Assembly (NCBI GenBank): GCA_963693085.1
Contig: OY856413.1
Span: 748,076,556-748,140,555, forward strand
DNA from: Alisma plantago-aquatica
Taxonomy: Eukaryota > Streptophyta > Magnoliopsida > Alismatales > Alismataceae
DNA: 64,000 bases
Direction: 5' to 3'
Shown here: positions 12,115-24,730 of the stretch, one piece after another
How the letters are laid out: the number at the start of each line of letters is the position of its first letter
Numbering within the stretch: position 1 is the stretch's first letter
Translations under genes and position numbers: made by a program
Notes under the pieces: generated by a model
Database searches by the model: none
The model's input: the letters and a program-made list of their open reading frames with translations, nothing else
Told to the model about the DNA's origin: nothing

Positions 12115-15060
12115 TTAGAGCCAATCACCAACAGATCTTATCCTTAGTGATCTTAAACATGTTCAACGTGCTTGGTATGAGCTAGTGGTGATTTAGCGGG
12201 TTAGAAACACTTTTCTTATAGTCAATATATTGCTTGTTTCTTATTTCTTCACTCTGAGATGAAACTACCATAATTTGGTATCTAATATTCCTTGCCTAAT
12301 AATTAGCTCCATTATTTTTACAACATTTCTACTGAGTCATCAATGGTTGGCACATCTATAAATTCATCGTATGAACTTTTATATCCACATGGTATCACTT
12401 TGTGTTCATATAATAAGTATACTCAACTTCTATTGTAGATTGGTATTAATGGCTATTAGTTCGGAAGCTTTCCAACTAGCAAAACATTTTTATTAATTCT
12501 TGATCAGCTTTGTCATTTATGGAAGCTTGCATCGATGCAACTCTTTACATCCAACTCTTCCTTTTATTGCTATCATCATTTACTAGCAATCTTATCCTTA
12601 GTCACTTCTCAAGTAATAATTGATATCTTTAATGACTTTCAAATAACCCTTATTGGAATTTATATCATCTTGTTATGTCCAATACATAAAATATTATATG
12701 GGTTAAGTACATTTATAGCATTCAGGACAGATCCATTGTTGGGGTTGGCCCATGAAATCTTATTCCATTCTTCACAAGAATAGGAATATAGAATTCATGA
12801 GAGACTAATGTGAATTCTCTCTCATTGAATCCTTCCATGTTGAACTGTTTCAACACATTGCTATTGTACGTGCTTAAACATCCATTGTGAAACCTTCAAG
12901 AACTATCTCATAGGTCTTGATCCTTATCTCATAAGATGTTTCACTTAATCCTTCATAGTTGAAGGTATATTTCATGCCACTTCTTAACATTCACAATATT
13001 GATATGTTATTCCTCATCATATATGGAATATTCATATATGCTCCCACTTAATTTTTTATAAAAAAATTCATATTTTATCTTGATTGAAGTCAAACTCTTT
13101 GACTATCTTATCAAGTCAAAAGATCCCATCTCTGAGGTGCTTATTTCAATCACAGATTGAACTTTGTAGTTTATAGACTTAACTTGCATTCATGAAGTTA
13201 TGAAACCTTTTAGGCTGTCACATACACATCCTATGATGTATTCCTTTTAAGGAATCCGGTTTCCATCTTTATATGTAAATATCATAGTCCATTCTAACTA
13301 TAACAACAAGCATGACAATTGGTAAAGGAATTTCTATCATGTCCAACAACTTGGACTTAATTTATTCAACCAATCTGTCCTTTTATGTTTTCCATGTAGG
13401 TCTTGATCATTAGACCCAGTTGCACCCTTTAGGTGTTAACCCCTTTAGGTGGATCTATCAAGGTGCTACCTTGTTAGCTTACATGGATTCCATATAGCTA
13501 AGAAAAAGGGTTCTAGTTGACTAGTTGTGTCATTCTGTATGACCAGCCCATATGAACGGTTGGATTCACAATCCTCCAATCTCAGATGTGTTCTACTAGA
13601 ATATTTTGTTCTGTATTACATAATGAACCTAATATTCCACAATGACTTGTGATTTTCAATGTTCTCATTGTACCTTTATTTTTGACTTCAAACACTTTGA
13701 GTTCTACTTTTTCCCCCACTGATTCTTTCAGAATTCAGCTATCCTATTAACAAAATGATTTTGTTATTGTATTGGGACTAATAGTAATATTCAACAGTAC
13801 TGCCTTTGGATAAACTTTCTCAAGAAACTACTTTCTCAAGGTATGTTTCAATCCCTTATACATATTGGGACACTCCCAAATCATATCATATATGATGTCT
13901 CATAAACCATTCATATGGTATATTATTTAGTGTTATGTATATATTTATGAGGATGTAAGAAGATTGGATTAATTGATAATTATATCATGACTCACCATGG
14001 TATAATTCCTTAATTATGACACATCATCATGATCAGGGGGATTTTCCTTGTGATACATTATCATAGTCTTTTCCAGAAGGTTCTCAAGATATTGATGTAA
14101 AATTATTTCAATATTGTATCATATCAAAGTAGCTTTATACTTTCAATAATTTCACACTTCATTTATAATCTCATTGAACACTTTCAAGAGATTAATGCTT
14201 TTATTTCATTTGGGTACATATCACCATATTACCAATAAATGAAAATGAAGTATTAGTTCATTATCTATAGCATCATTCATAAGATCTTTATTCATCACAT
14301 GCATGAGGTCTAATGAAAGCTTTATCATCCCACTATGTTAGTGAAGGACGTCATGTCATATTGTACATGAATAAGACTTGCAAGTTTCCTTAGGTTCAAT
14401 AACCATGGGAATCTAGATCAACATAAATATGTAATCTAGGTATGCATTTATTATGTGTACATACAAGATGACTAATACTAATGATAATCTTGAGTTATCA
14501 ATTATATTCCTTTGGTAGAAACATTCATCTTTTGATCATTTCACATAAATATTGCAAGATGTTTTTGGAAATATTCCATGCAAGATCATACCTTTTCAAA
14601 TAGAATCACTTACAATTCTTTATTGATAGTCATCCTTGTCCATACAAGATGCATAAAGAAAATGTTCCTATTCTTATGGAATAATGAAATAGCAATTATA
14701 ATAACTCTATTACATACCCATTGGGTTAAGATAAATTTAAATGTAGACATTGGATTCATCATATGGCATAATGAAATAGCAGTTATAATAACTCTATTAC
14801 ATGCCCATTGAGCTAAGATAAATTTAAATGTAGACATTGGATTCATCATATGGCATAATGAAATAGCAGTTATAATAACTCTATTACATGCCCATTGGGC
14901 TAAGATAAATTTCAATGTAGACATTGGATTCCACAACACTTGCTGCACTGTGTCCATCTTTGTCCTTCCATGAAGGTCTTTACTTATTCTTAGTTCTTGC
15001 ACATCAGTATGCCACATCTCTTATTTGGTATCATATACCAATATGAAGAAGTAACCAAAT
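12115..15060 (-). pseudogene. Copia pol relic of element D
   Basis: The region from the polypurine tract to the end of gag is 2.9 kb, shorter than a usual copia pol, and full of stops and frameshifts. Near 13200-13250, minus strand, a trace of the RT region can be read: a METGFL stretch (family form MDVKTAFL), then DVYVT. A 29-codon in-frame triplication at 14681-14941 lies near the start of this region. Integrase motifs were not found. Unlike A and B, this copy lacks the stop directly after the AFL-like segment, so its decay is partly independent of theirs. Confidence 0.55.
14681..14941 (-). repeat. Three-copy tandem repeat, 87-bp unit
   Basis: ATAATGAAATAGCA starts at 14681, 14768 and 14855, giving an exact 87-bp period. 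87 is 29 codons, and one minus-strand frame stays open across all three copies with the segment NPMSTFKFIL repeated. Copies 2 and 3 are closest to each other. Elements A (about 59640-59750) and B (about 37915-38015) have one copy of the matching segment, so the triplication arose in D or its branch. Confidence 0.85.
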
Positions 15061-15933
15061 TTATCTTATGTTGTTTATACCTAAAGTGGAGGTCTCAGTT
15101 CCATCCTTCTTCTTCTTTAGTTCCTCTAACCAGAGTGGGCAATTTCTCTTCCAATGTCCAGGCTAGTGATAATGGTGACAATCACTTCTTTGTTTCTTTA
15201 CTCCACCTTTTTCCTTGAGATCCGAAGCATTGGAATTTTAGATAGCTTTAGAACTCTTCTTTGCTTTGCCTTTTCCCTTATACTTCCCCTTTGTCTTGCT
15301 GATCCTCATGGTAGACTTGGGCTTGTCTTTCTTCATTTGTGACTCAACTATCCTCAACATGCCCAACATCTCTTTCAATGGCTTGTCAAAGTAATTCATG
15401 TTGTAGTTCATGACAAACTAACTATATGACTCTTGCAGGGAATGTAGAATCACGTCATTGGCCAACTCTTAACCCAAGGGGAATCCCAATATAGCTAGGT
15501 TCTCCACATACCCAATCATCTTAAGAACAAGAGGACCTAATGGGTTAACTTCTTCCATGGTACATTTCAACAACTCCTTGGAGACATCATATCTCTCTTG
15601 ACTTGCCTGATCTTGATACATGTCCTTGAAATGTGTGACCATCTCAATCACCCCCATGTTCTCATGCTACCGTTTCAGCTCATGGTTCATCAAACATAGC
15701 ATCAAACACTTGACATCCACAATGTCCTTATTATGCTTCTTATAAGCATGCTTGTTAGCCCTTGGAGCATTTTGAGATGGTTCCTCTAGTTCTGGCATTT
15801 GCAAGACATACAGCTAGTGCTCCTGTTTGAGAACAATTCTCAACATCCTGAACCAGCCATGGAAGTTGTTCCCAACAAGTTTTTCCTTCTCAAGGACTGA
15901 TCATAGAGAAACGTAATTGTTTGGTGTGGCCAT
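15061..15933 (-). pseudogene. Copia gag relic of element D
   Basis: Read from the ATG at 15933 in one frame of 291 codons, this gives a recognisable copia Gag (UBN2/retrotran_gag type): FHGWFRMLRIVL near the N-terminus, then YDVSKELLKC, KMIGYVENL and FVMNYNMNYF, a Lys/Gly-rich stretch, and a nucleocapsid zinc knuckle whose end GHWKRNCPLWLEEL is intact while the first part (CHHYH) has lost its second Cys and the next codon is a stop. Several premature stops are present, so it cannot give a full Gag. It is collinear with the better-kept gag of A (59832-60686). Gag would form the cytoplasmic particle in which the element is copied. Confidence 0.8.
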
Positions 15934-17646
15934 TTAATTCTACAATAGAATTTGCAATTTGTCAAAAACTCATTTTTGATTTGATTTGATTAAAATTTTG
16001 GGAAATAACAATTAGGTCTTTAATTAATTATTGTTCTCATTATTTTAATCAAATTGATAACCCTCAAGTATCAATTTGGAAAATTGCAGTGAACAATTTT
16101 TTAATGAGCCAAGATCCATATTTCATCAAATCATGAGTCAGCTTTTATCGATTACCCACAAACGGATTATTTAGGCAGGCCATCATGCCAATTGCATCAC
16201 ATGCAAATACGGGATAGGTGATATGCACAACACCTTGCCATGATTATCTACATGCCTCTGGGCTTGGGCTCTCCAAGTCACCAGTTAATCCTGACCTAAT
16301 AGCCAATACGATAGATACACACCATGCTTTGTGCAAATCTACATATCTACCATCACACTTCCATGAAATAGATGGTGCACCGTGCTTTGTGCAAATCTAT
16401 GCTTGGTCGATCAAGTTTTTCATGTGTATTTCTATTGGAAAGCATTTTAGACTTAATATGTTTCATTGAGAGGTTCTATATATATATCATATATATACAT
16501 ATAATATATCCAATCATCACATATATAGTATGCATCATATACAATCTATATCCCACAATGAAAACTTGCAATATAAAACAAAAGGTGATGGTTATGGACA
16601 TGACTACTTGTAATTCCTTAGAGCCACAAGGAATTACTACCACCTAGGTCAATCATCACATCATATGTATGAACCTGCGGTTGATGTATATTTGTGCTTT
16701 CCAATCTGGGTAGATTGATTCAACCTTTGAACTGGTCGTCTCGCCTCTTCGCCGGTCGGTTGGTGCTCCTGTCCAACTGATGTTGGAACTCCTTCCAAAT
16801 AGTCAGTTAGGCCTCTAGGGATGGTTTTCTGGCCTCCTGTCCAACCGATGTTTGTACTCCTTCTAAACGGTTGGTTGGGTCCACCAGGTTGTCATTTGAT
16901 TCCATCACTCAGTCTTCCTTGGTCCTCCAAATGGTCGGTTCGTCTCACGAACTGGTATTCTCAACTAGCGATGAACATCTCTGACATCGTTGCATGATAG
17001 GAAACTATCCTATTGCTAATTTATTACATTGAATAATGGGAACCTGGAGTTACATTTGCGGGGATCAAAGCTAGGCAAATATTAACTTTACATTGGGAAG
17101 AGGGAGGTAGAATCTTGGTATGCTGACCGAGATAAACAAGAATCAAACCATCAAATCACACAGATTTAGGGTTTAGGCCATAACTACGCTACACATCCAC
17201 CATCAAAACCTCTTTTAGGGCGAATCGTGTAAATTGCATATATATATATGTGTGTATATATATGTGTGTACGTATATATATATGTATATATGTATGTATA
17301 TGTATATGTATATATATATATGTATACATATATATACACATATATATATACATAAATAAAATATATATATACATAAATATATATGTATATATACATATAT
17401 AAATATATATATGCACACATATATACATATATATACACACATATATACATATATATATACATATATATACACACACATATATATACGTTATATATATACA
17501 TTATATATATATTAGTTTGGAATTATGTGGTCTTTGTTTCGATACACATATGAGAGAAGTTTAAACATTTGCATAGTATGCAATAAATAAATGATAAAAC
17601 CAAAATCCGATCATATCGATAATCCTAAAACATAAGAATTGATGTG
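15934..17646 (-). other. Leader of element D between primer-binding site and gag
   Basis: This 1.7-kb untranslated leader is long for copia, as in element A. It contains a degenerate version of the GGTCGGTT-type palindrome cluster (about 16730-16960), a short AT microsatellite (about 16470-16520) and the large TA/CA microsatellite at 17236-17516. No coding sequence recognised. Confidence 0.55.
17236..17516. repeat. TA/TG/CA microsatellite, about 280 bp
   Basis: Alternating TATATA, TGTATA and CACATA runs fill this stretch. The open frames it yields code only for Tyr/Ile/Met/Val/Cys repeats and are artefacts of the repeat. It sits in the leader of D. The matching leader of A has no such expansion. 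Confidence 0.95.
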
Positions 17647-17658
17647 GCTCTGATACCA
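17647..17658 (-). other. Primer-binding site of element D (initiator tRNA-Met)
   Basis: GCTCTGATACCA, the exact complement of TGGTATCAGAGC, one base from the LTR start at 17660. Confidence 0.85.
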
Positions 17659-17659
17659 C

Positions 17660-19904
17660 TATTGGGAAATACTGGCACAAAGTATAGCAGCAGAAACAAA
17701 AAAATTATGTATACATATTCCCTAGTAAAATAAGATCGCGTCAACTACTATGAAATAGGAAGGATGGTTTTAGCGAGATATACCTAGTCCAGGGGCAAGT
17801 CCAGTGACAAAACTATCTTCTTTGCAACTGGTAAAAAGTTTCTCTTGGACGGTGGTTGTGCATCTCCTGGTCTTCACCACAATCAACGTATGTACAACCT
17901 CTTTAGCGACTCTGGTGGTCTGACCATAGACTACATGTTGACCTTGCTCTCCAAGCAGTAGCCAAAGGACTCCTACCTCTAGAGTAGTCCACACAGACCA
18001 ACTAGAACTCATGTCATTCACCAAGAATAGACATTAAGGAGTTGTCCTTCCCGTTGGTGTACTAGTCACCAATATGCTCTTCCACAATGACAACTTCTCA
18101 TCCATTCTCTCTTATTGGCTATCCCTCCTTTTTAGGTAGGACTTGCTCAGGCTCTATTGGTTACCACAACCAGAGAGGACAACAATTGTCAGAGAAATTG
18201 ATTCTCAGTTGTATATGTTGTGTTGTACTCTGGGAGGCCCCCAGTACCCCTATATTTATAGTAGAGGCCAGGGTCAAGGTTCCCAATTTCTATCTGATAT
18301 GGGATTTTGTGTGGAAGTGGAAAGGATCGAAGGATCTTGAATTTTCACAACCTACAATAGCGGAAATGGACATTTCACGCACCCATATGGTCATCTGGTG
18401 CATGAGACGCTCATCTTGCACTGTGAAATGACCGTTTGGCAGTTCCCAATTTGTAATGAATTTGGCTATTTCGAATCCAATTAATATCTCATATTAATTT
18501 CCTTGTTCCTCAAGTAAAGAACAATCGAAACTATTTGGGAAATATCCCCAACCTTCATTCGACCCAACCAGGCCGTCTGGCCAAATCCATACGCCCATCT
18601 CCCCAGATGTCCATATGGTGAGTTTAATCGAGCCAGTCGATTCAATCACATTGAACCAATCAGTTCAAAGGAAGAACTTAGCCAAATCAATCTTTGATCA
18701 ACCTGAGCCCCAAATGGCCATCTCATCTACTTGAGACGTCCATCTGACTACTCAAATGGTTGTCTCACTCAGTGAGAGGGTCATTTGGTAGACCTGGTTA
18801 GCCAATCAAGAAACCAATTGTGTGAATTGAATATCTAAACACTTTAGTAATCAATCCAATTGTCATTCCAAATCTAACTCCTCTTCTAGATGAGTTCCTA
18901 TGTGTGTGACCATATAGGTCCCATGTCACGTTGGGAGTGAATGATTATAACTAAATTATGACATAACAAGAAAAGAGTTGTGCCTAGTATCACATCAGTG
19001 CAACCCAAGTGAAATAGAAAGTTGGAGAACAACTTCAACATACAATTTGTGTAAGGTATTGTAGTGATTATATAATTCCTTTTCTTTGATATCCAGGATG
19101 AACTTGAGGCATAGTTGGTCATCCTCTAAGCATTCAATCCATTTTTCTTGAACCAAGATAAGACTTTATGAGATAATGTGACCTTAACATCATATATTGA
19201 TTCACATATGCATGTGCATGTGTTTCTTAGTCTTGCTAATCAAGTGGCCATGATATCATACACCAGTAGGATGGATAAATCCCATATCTATCACTCACAG
19301 TCTATCCCCATGTGTCAAAGTCACCTAATCATCACCTTTATAACAATCCATGTTTCAAGACTACATTTGATGATGTCAAAGTGTACCCAACGACATGTGA
19401 CCAGTGCAGGGATTTCAGGTCTAAGAATCACAATCACCACCTTGACAATGAGAGATGACTATGACCACAAAACCATGTATCACTCTCAAGGTGGGTCTAT
19501 CCGAGACATTGTTCTCTAACATGTATCTATGTGCTTGGTTCTATATTTCCATATCATGACTAATGAGATTTGTTCATCAACCAACTCACACTCTAATCTT
19601 ATGTGTTATTATTGTCTATCAACCTTCCACAATAACAATCGATCATGGAAATAATGAAAATATGTATATGTACTCTTAACATCCATATGATCTGATCACA
19701 AGGATAGGAACTTGACAACATATGTCAATGAGTAATATAATTCTCTAGACATTCATTTTGTATTCTCATTCTCTCATAATTGAGTGAAACAGATGAATTG
19801 GAAGCTTGCATTTTATATATATGGTATTATTAAGCAAATCCTTTTAGGTCGTTATGCCATTTCGATCATCATAAGATTGGCTCTATGGGCATATCTTACC
19901 GATA
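17660..19904 (-). repeat. 5' LTR of copia element D
   Basis: 2245 bp, collinear with the left LTR of D. A TATA-like CTATATTTATAG lies at 18250-18261. Where the A/B family has dense CGATCGG palindromes, this older LTR has looser motifs such as CCATCTGGTG and CGTCTGG (about 18360-18790). Both ends are mutated (TATTGGG and GATA), yet the duplication ACAAG follows at 19905-19909. Confidence 0.85.
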
Positions 19905-19909
19905 ACAAG

Positions 19910-20061
19910 GACCTATTTTCAAATCAAATAGTCTCATTGGTATCACTTGGGAATTTAACCCATTCCACAAAGATAACATTATTATTCCATTAATTATTTT
20001 ACTTATCAATTCAAGCCTTATATTTATATATTTCAAATTCACCAAATTTGAGGATATTACA
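19910..20061 (-). repeat. Probable end of the H LTR after element D
   Basis: The stretch ends CACCAAATTTGAGGATATTACA, which resembles the LTR end at 230-262. If correct, the H LTR resumes after D and stops at 20061. The match is weak. Confidence 0.35.
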
Positions 20062-20746
20062 CTACTTGTATTCTTGGTGTAAGGGAACAAGGCATGTCAA
20101 AACATGATTATATCATTGACTTTGGTCTTGAGGTCCCTCACGTAGGACCAGGGTGACATATAGGGTATGAGACCCATATGCAGCTCACACACCCTTCCTA
20201 TGGAAAGTTAGTAAATGACCATGAAATGTTTTCAACAATAATGAAAATGCCCCTAAAACACACTTGCATGTTAATAAGAAGCTCTTTAATGTTTTCACTA
20301 TCTTTATTTATATTGAATAATGTTTTTTCAAGAACATGTGGTCTCTTAAACTTCGAGTGTATGTATTTTATAGTGTAGTCAGCACAATTGTGTTGATTTG
20401 TACCCATTTTATGATTTTAGGTAACAAGTACACTTCGACTCTCTTAGTATGCTTATTACTTCTACTCTTATATGATACTATGTTTCTCTTACTCTGACGA
20501 TATATAATGACATGTAAGAGCAATTCACATGGACTAATATATGGTTTAAGATCTTATTTTAGGTACTAGTTTAGTTCCACTTATGCCATGTTGTTTCATG
20601 ACTCTGTTATCTATGTTGTTGTTTGTGGTTTTATTCATGCATATATTTTGTAATCCATTCTAGGGACAGACGTCCAGGTACACACACTTTTGGTTTTGTA
20701 TCTATTAGGAGTGTGGACTTACATTAATAAGTAGTTCCATGATAAA
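20062..20746 (+). repeat. Probable 5' LTR remnant of element G
   Basis: This AT-rich sequence lies directly upstream of a plus-strand primer-binding site, so at least its right part should be LTR. I could not match it convincingly to the 3' LTR starting at 22733. No open frame of interest. Confidence 0.35.
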
Positions 20747-20758
20747 TGGTATCAGAGC
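20747..20758 (+). other. Primer-binding site of element G (initiator tRNA-Met)
   Basis: TGGTATCAGAGC, the exact plant initiator tRNA-Met site, on the plus strand. With the purine tract at 22720-22732 it defines a plus-strand LTR element. Confidence 0.75.
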
Positions 20759-22719
20759 AATCACATATCCTCTATGCATGTTTAATAACCCATTTCCACA
20801 TACCATAGAGAGTCTTCTATCATTTCATCTCTTCCTTAACGATTATCCTATGCCACCCATTAGATGAGGATTATTTATCTTCTTATCTCATCGTGTTATC
20901 TCTCATGACAATTATTCACATGATCTCTCTATTTTGGGTAGCTTATGTATGGGGGAGACTAAATTATTAACTGGTGTAATTTGATGAACTTCATTCGAAA
21001 CTTGATTATGATAAGTACTCTTAATTTAATAACTCATATATGACCCCTATGATCATGAACCCAACTTTACCAAATCTAGACGACATTCTTTCTATGTTTG
21101 AGGTAAAATGATAATAATCTTTATGTGATGAGATAAAGAGGATTTGTATGTTATACCTTATAGTTGATTAGGTCCCTATTGGATTAAGTGCATGTTGCCA
21201 TGTTATTGACCAAACTTCAAACATGCTTAAGAAAAATGTTTCCTCTGTTTGATATGTACCATGATTATGCCTTAGAATGACTATGCTCTTTAACTCTCAA
21301 AATCATGATGAAAGACTTTGATAGAAGAGACATTTCCCTTAAGTCATCTATGTTGCTTGGTAATCTTGATTTTAAATAAAATGATGGACAAGGATCCCAA
21401 TCATGCCCTATTATGATGTTACTCTTCAATTCCCAATTTTCCTTCTCAATTTCCAAAATTTACCCTTACCTTGTTCATGAAATGAATGGTATACACTTAT
21501 GCCCATGATATTGCAAAATATTGAAATATGTTTGCCCTATTATGATTTTTATCTTTAATATCATTACCATACAAAGAGTAATTTGATAATTAATACTCTC
21601 CCTATTTGGATATGCTTTGTGGTTTATGATTAATGTAGATGCTTGTGCTAGATTAGGGTGGTAATTGACTTTGACTCCCTTAACATTGATCACATCTCTA
21701 TCATTACTACTTCTATTGATTTAATAATTTGGAGTTTGCAAGGGTAAACCCTTCCACATGATTTTGGTTTCTTGACCTATGTATCTATATTGTCAAACTT
21801 ATTGATACTCGATATTTAATCTCAACTTTTGATGATCTTGGAATATAATGATATTGAATATAGATTGTGGTTAATTTCTGAGAGAAACCTCTATCTATAT
21901 CATTCATCAATTTTGAATAACATTATAATGATCGTGATTTTTATATTTGTAAATGTTGCTTGAATAATTCTCAAAATGTTGCTCGGTTGTTGTATAGGAA
22001 TGAATGATCACACGTATGGTCTAGGTAGGAGTCTAATTACTATCTTCAAAAATTTTGGACCTATGACTTGGGTGTCCAAACTATGACTCCAGATATTGCT
22101 TTATGAAATATTGACTCATGATTAATGATCTTAATATTTATTTGACTGTCATGATCACCCTATTTGGATATTTTGGATCACCCTTGATATATGATTAATG
22201 ACTTTTATGCTCTCAAATCTCATTTTGAACTGATGATTATGTTTACTCTCTCTACTTATGACTTGATGGTTGACTCTCATGTGGACAAGGCTCAGACATT
22301 CCATTGATTTTGAGCACAAAATTACAATATGAAAATATGATGTTTGTCTTGAACTGTTAAAATATGAAACCACAATCATGGATGTATAACCCTACCTAGA
22401 CCAATGTAGAAGCTAAAACACTAAATGTAGGGTATGAAAGTCATTCTTTACCCTTAACTCAAGGACTTCTATTTGTTTGACCTAAAATGTGATCTCTCCA
22501 TGTTTGTGATCTATAGGATGAGATCTCCCAAGTTGAGACTTAGGTGATGATCTTTCATGTTTGATGATTAATGGGATTATGCTTGGACCAAGATGCCTGA
22601 TTATACAGTTATGAAATAGAGTTTATGATTGAATTAATACCAAGTTGATTATGATATGTCATTAAAAATTTGAATATATTTTGATTGATTGATTTAACAT
22701 TGGGGACACAATTTCATTT
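20759..22719 (+). mobile_element. Internal region of element G, shrunken and non-coding
   Basis: Only about 2 kb separates the primer-binding site from the polypurine tract, far less than a gag-pol region. The longest open frames are under 80 codons and none shows a retroelement motif. Either most of gag-pol was deleted or the element belongs to a non-coding LARD-like class. Confidence 0.5.
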
Positions 22720-22732
22720 AAGGTGGAGAGGA
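22720..22732 (+). other. Polypurine tract of element G
   Basis: AAGGTGGAGAGGA is followed directly by TGTGATAATC, a typical gypsy polypurine tract and LTR start. Confidence 0.6.
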
Positions 22733-24730
22733 TGTGATAATCTAGATTTTCCATATCATTCAATTAATGTACATCTTGAATCATAAAATGCTCTATTATG
22801 TTTCATAACCTCTCTCACCCTCAATTAGATGACTTGGAATCACATTATACTCAATTGATGAAATGTAATTGATTAAGTCTCACATAATTCTTAATTGACT
22901 ATAATGTTGTACACAATTACACTGTCAAAATTGAATTTCCAAATTTAGTCAACACTATCATATGGGATCCAACATTTAATATAGTAAGTATAGAGAATTT
23001 GCAAATCAGTGGCAAAAAGATCATACAAATCATAATTGTGGTGTTGGAGATCTGAATTTGCAAGGTTGTAAAAAACACACACTTTTCAACTGACTTAAAC
23101 AACTCATTGATTTGGGGCAGTCCATCTTGACCAATATTAATGATCTATTTTGGTGCATAGGATCCAGTGTCCCTACCATTAGTTCAACTTGTGGTCCATT
23201 GCATACCTTAATATAACTTCCGCTTAGTTGTCTTATACCTTGTGTCAAACAAGGTACAATCACCTTTACCATTGCCAATTTGGGCCTTCTTTCCCTCAAC
23301 TTACACACCCTTTCTTCCTATATCTTCTTCCCCTTTCATTTGTACCATCTCTCTTTGCATTTCTTCCACCACATACCCCACTCCAACCTTCTTCTTATCC
23401 TTCTTCTTTCATGGAGGCCACTGTCGTCGACTCTTTTAGCGGTGCCTCCTCGAGCTTCTTTTTGTCTTTTTTTGCATCCCTACATGACTACGGTAGCAAA
23501 TCATGCATTGTTGGCTCCTTGGAACTCAATCACGAGGTCTAATTTCTTATTCCATCATCTCTTCAACAAGATTAATGTCAAGCTTTGTCCCACCTGCTCA
23601 CGGTTGTTGCGGCCCAGATGGGTTCCAAGTTAGGCCCTTAGATCGAGGGCGCCTGGGCATGGATGTCCATATCACAGCTCACATATACCTCCCCTTGGAC
23701 GTTGACTGTAGGTCAATATGGTGTAGGCCCAATGGAATGTAGGCTCCTGGGCCCCTCTTCCTTCGTGGCCTTCACTAGGAATGGTACGTCTGATGGATGG
23801 TTGATCAAAGGCTGAGGTTGAAAAATCATGGTAGGTTCTTCCATATTTTTTTAAGTATCATACATGATCTTTGAGCATCATATTGCATCATTTCTTAGGC
23901 TAATATTTGGTCATATAATATATGAATTTGTATCTATAAGTGAGTTAATTTCAGTGGAACTAGTTTCAAAACCTAAATAGACTTCTAATTTCACTACTAT
24001 GCTAAAGATGATAAGTTTTGATCTCTGTCTTCATGTTTTATTCCATCTAATGCTCAATATTGATACTTTATGTTGCAAAACCCTATCTAATCTCATAACA
24101 TTAATTTTAGCATCTTGATCTATCAATATATTATTTTGTATATTTTTAATCTAAAATGGTATAATGCTGCTTAAAAGACCTTAAATAGGATTTTATGCTA
24201 AAGGTTACTTCTTTAAAGCCTCATATTGATTGGATATACCCTAAAACCTAATCCTTGATCGAAATCAGTTGTTTTGAATGTATGCTATACCACAATTTAT
24301 ATCTATTTGTACATGTACCCATTTTGATCTTATGATGTGAAATCAACTATGAACGTACCCATTTTGAATGTATGCTATACCGCAATTTATATCTATTTGT
24401 ACATGTACCCATTTTGTAGACTTTGGATATTAAATTTTGCACCTTGCTCAAATATTGATCTAATATTAATTGAATGCATCATGTGACCTATAAATTAGTA
24501 ATCCTACATGTCTTGTATTCCCAAGTTCTATGTAAATTATTCATGTACACTTTTTTGGCTAGTGACCTAATTTTGACTTGATTTGTGACCAAATGCACAT
24601 GGTTATAACTAGATCCCTAATCTTGTATGAACCTTGATCTAGATGATGGTCCATACTATGGTACAACATTAAATTAGTATGTTGATGGTATTAAAAATTT
24701 AATCATTTTTAATATTCACATTATATGGTG
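22733..24730 (+). repeat. 3' LTR of element G, up to the LINE insertion
   Basis: It starts TGTGATAATCTAG after the polypurine tract. It includes a GC-richer stretch (about 23400-23800) with small open frames that show no domain, and a 90-bp partial tandem duplication (24272-24416). The LINE begins at or just before 24731. The LTR may continue after the LINE at 30868, but its far end was not identified. Confidence 0.5.
24272..24416. repeat. Tandem duplication, 90-bp period
   Basis: The stretch TTTTGAATGTATGCTATACC at 24272 recurs at 24362, each followed by CAATTTATATC and ACATGTACCC. The copies are nearly identical (one A/G difference seen), so this is a fairly young duplication. Confidence 0.8.

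Larger units (their letters stand above)
7707..19904 (-). mobile_element. Ty1/copia element D, complete structure but decayed
   Basis: Left LTR 7707-12099 (interrupted by solo LTR C), internal region 12100-17659, right LTR 17660-19904. The 5-bp target duplication ACAAG is present at 7702-7706 and 19905-19909. Order on the minus strand: LTR, primer-binding site (17647-17658), long leader, gag (15061-15933), pol relic, polypurine tract (12100-12114), LTR. The outer end of the right LTR has decayed to ...GATA where the left LTR has ...AACA, and its inner end starts TATTGGG instead of TGTTG. The element was inserted into the LTR of H. Confidence 0.85.

Noticed and set aside
17184..17501. Overlapping 87-105 codon open frames on the minus strand
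   Set aside because: They translate to Tyr/Ile/Met/Val/Cys repeats and come only from the TA/CA microsatellite.
20747..20758. TGGTATCAGAGC as part of a tRNA gene
   Set aside because: It matches only the primer-binding complement of tRNA-Met; no cloverleaf surrounds it or the other primer-binding sites.
23228..23742. Small overlapping plus-strand open frames
   Set aside because: Pro/Leu/Ser/Phe-rich low-complexity products inside the 3' LTR of element G; no domain.
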